Virus record (IMG/VR): IMGVR_UViG_3300028388_004221
Location: 1 to 20,569 of that record
Source: a virus
Length of the DNA stretch: 20,569 nucleotides
Direction: 5' to 3' (one strand)
The position numbers and the translations under genes were made by a program. A model generated the notes under the pieces. It was given only the letters and a program-made list of their open reading frames with translations. It did no database searches and was not told the DNA's origin. Below are positions 20,548-20,569 of this stretch, piece by piece; the stretch's first letter is position 1; every line of letters begins with the position of its first letter.

Positions 20548-20569
20548 TGGGATATAGCTCAGTTGGTAG
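20548..20569 (+). tRNA. Partial tRNA, 5' end only (identity not determinable)
   Basis: TGGGATA followed by TA-GCTC-AGTTGGTAG has the form of an acceptor 5' strand and the start of a D arm (GCTCAGTTGGTAG is very typical). The window ends before the anticodon. It lies 3 bases after tRNA-Trp, so the tRNA cluster continues beyond the window. Confidence 0.8.

Noticed and set aside
1-20569. CRISPR arrays, insertion sequences, attachment sites
   Set aside because: I looked for spaced repeats, transposase motifs and terminal repeats and saw none.

Overview
The window looks like part of a large, AT-rich, T4-like marine tailed phage (former Myoviridae type). Every protein gene is on the + strand, tightly packed, and often joined by ATGA or longer stop/start overlaps. 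The anchors are the C-terminal part of a class I ribonucleotide reductase small subunit (NrdB), a T4 Rnh-type 5' nuclease, small conserved phage proteins (FmdB-like, DUF6433-like) and a tRNA cluster that starts at the right edge. The host cannot be read from the sequence. The AT richness and the resemblance of several small genes to cyanophage and pelagiphage genes suggest a marine bacterium, possibly SAR11, but this is inference.

Layout. (1) 2-1227: nrdB 3' part, a 51-aa zinc-ribbon protein, and a GIY-YIG nuclease-like gene whose start is covered by a hairpin. (2) 1231-2196: a radical SAM gene (cargo block 1). (3) 2183-3856: rnh and three small conserved phage genes with good Shine-Dalgarno sequences. 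(4) 3843-5835: a 2OG-Fe(II) oxygenase and a NodU/CmcH carbamoyltransferase (cargo block 2). (5) 5845-6333: an EF-hand/two-helix membrane protein and a small exported protein. (6) 6315-18461: a roughly 12-kb cargo block 3 of glycosyltransferases and sugar-modifying enzymes. (7) 18454-20412: conserved-looking phage genes, with a sigma70-like promoter at 19052 driving four small genes, two of them HExxH metalloprotease-like. (8) 20390 to the end: tRNA-Arg(UCU), tRNA-Trp(CCA) and a third, cut-off tRNA.

The striking content is the glycan island. I count 12 glycosyltransferase-like genes in three fold groups: five GT25-like (S/N-H ... EHD motif), four GT9/heptosyltransferase-like, and three GT-A/GT8-like with DxD. 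With them are a SPASM radical SAM enzyme, a P-loop sulfotransferase-like protein, a SAM methyltransferase, a DUF6165-like protein and a nucleotidyltransferase-cupin fusion. Together with blocks 1 and 2 (radical SAM, 2OG oxygenase, carbamoyltransferase) this could make, attach and decorate a complex glycan. The target could be virion proteins, host lipopolysaccharide or (less likely) DNA; the sequence does not decide. Two places in the island look damaged or frameshifted (11036-11174 and 14949-15077), which suggests turnover of these genes.
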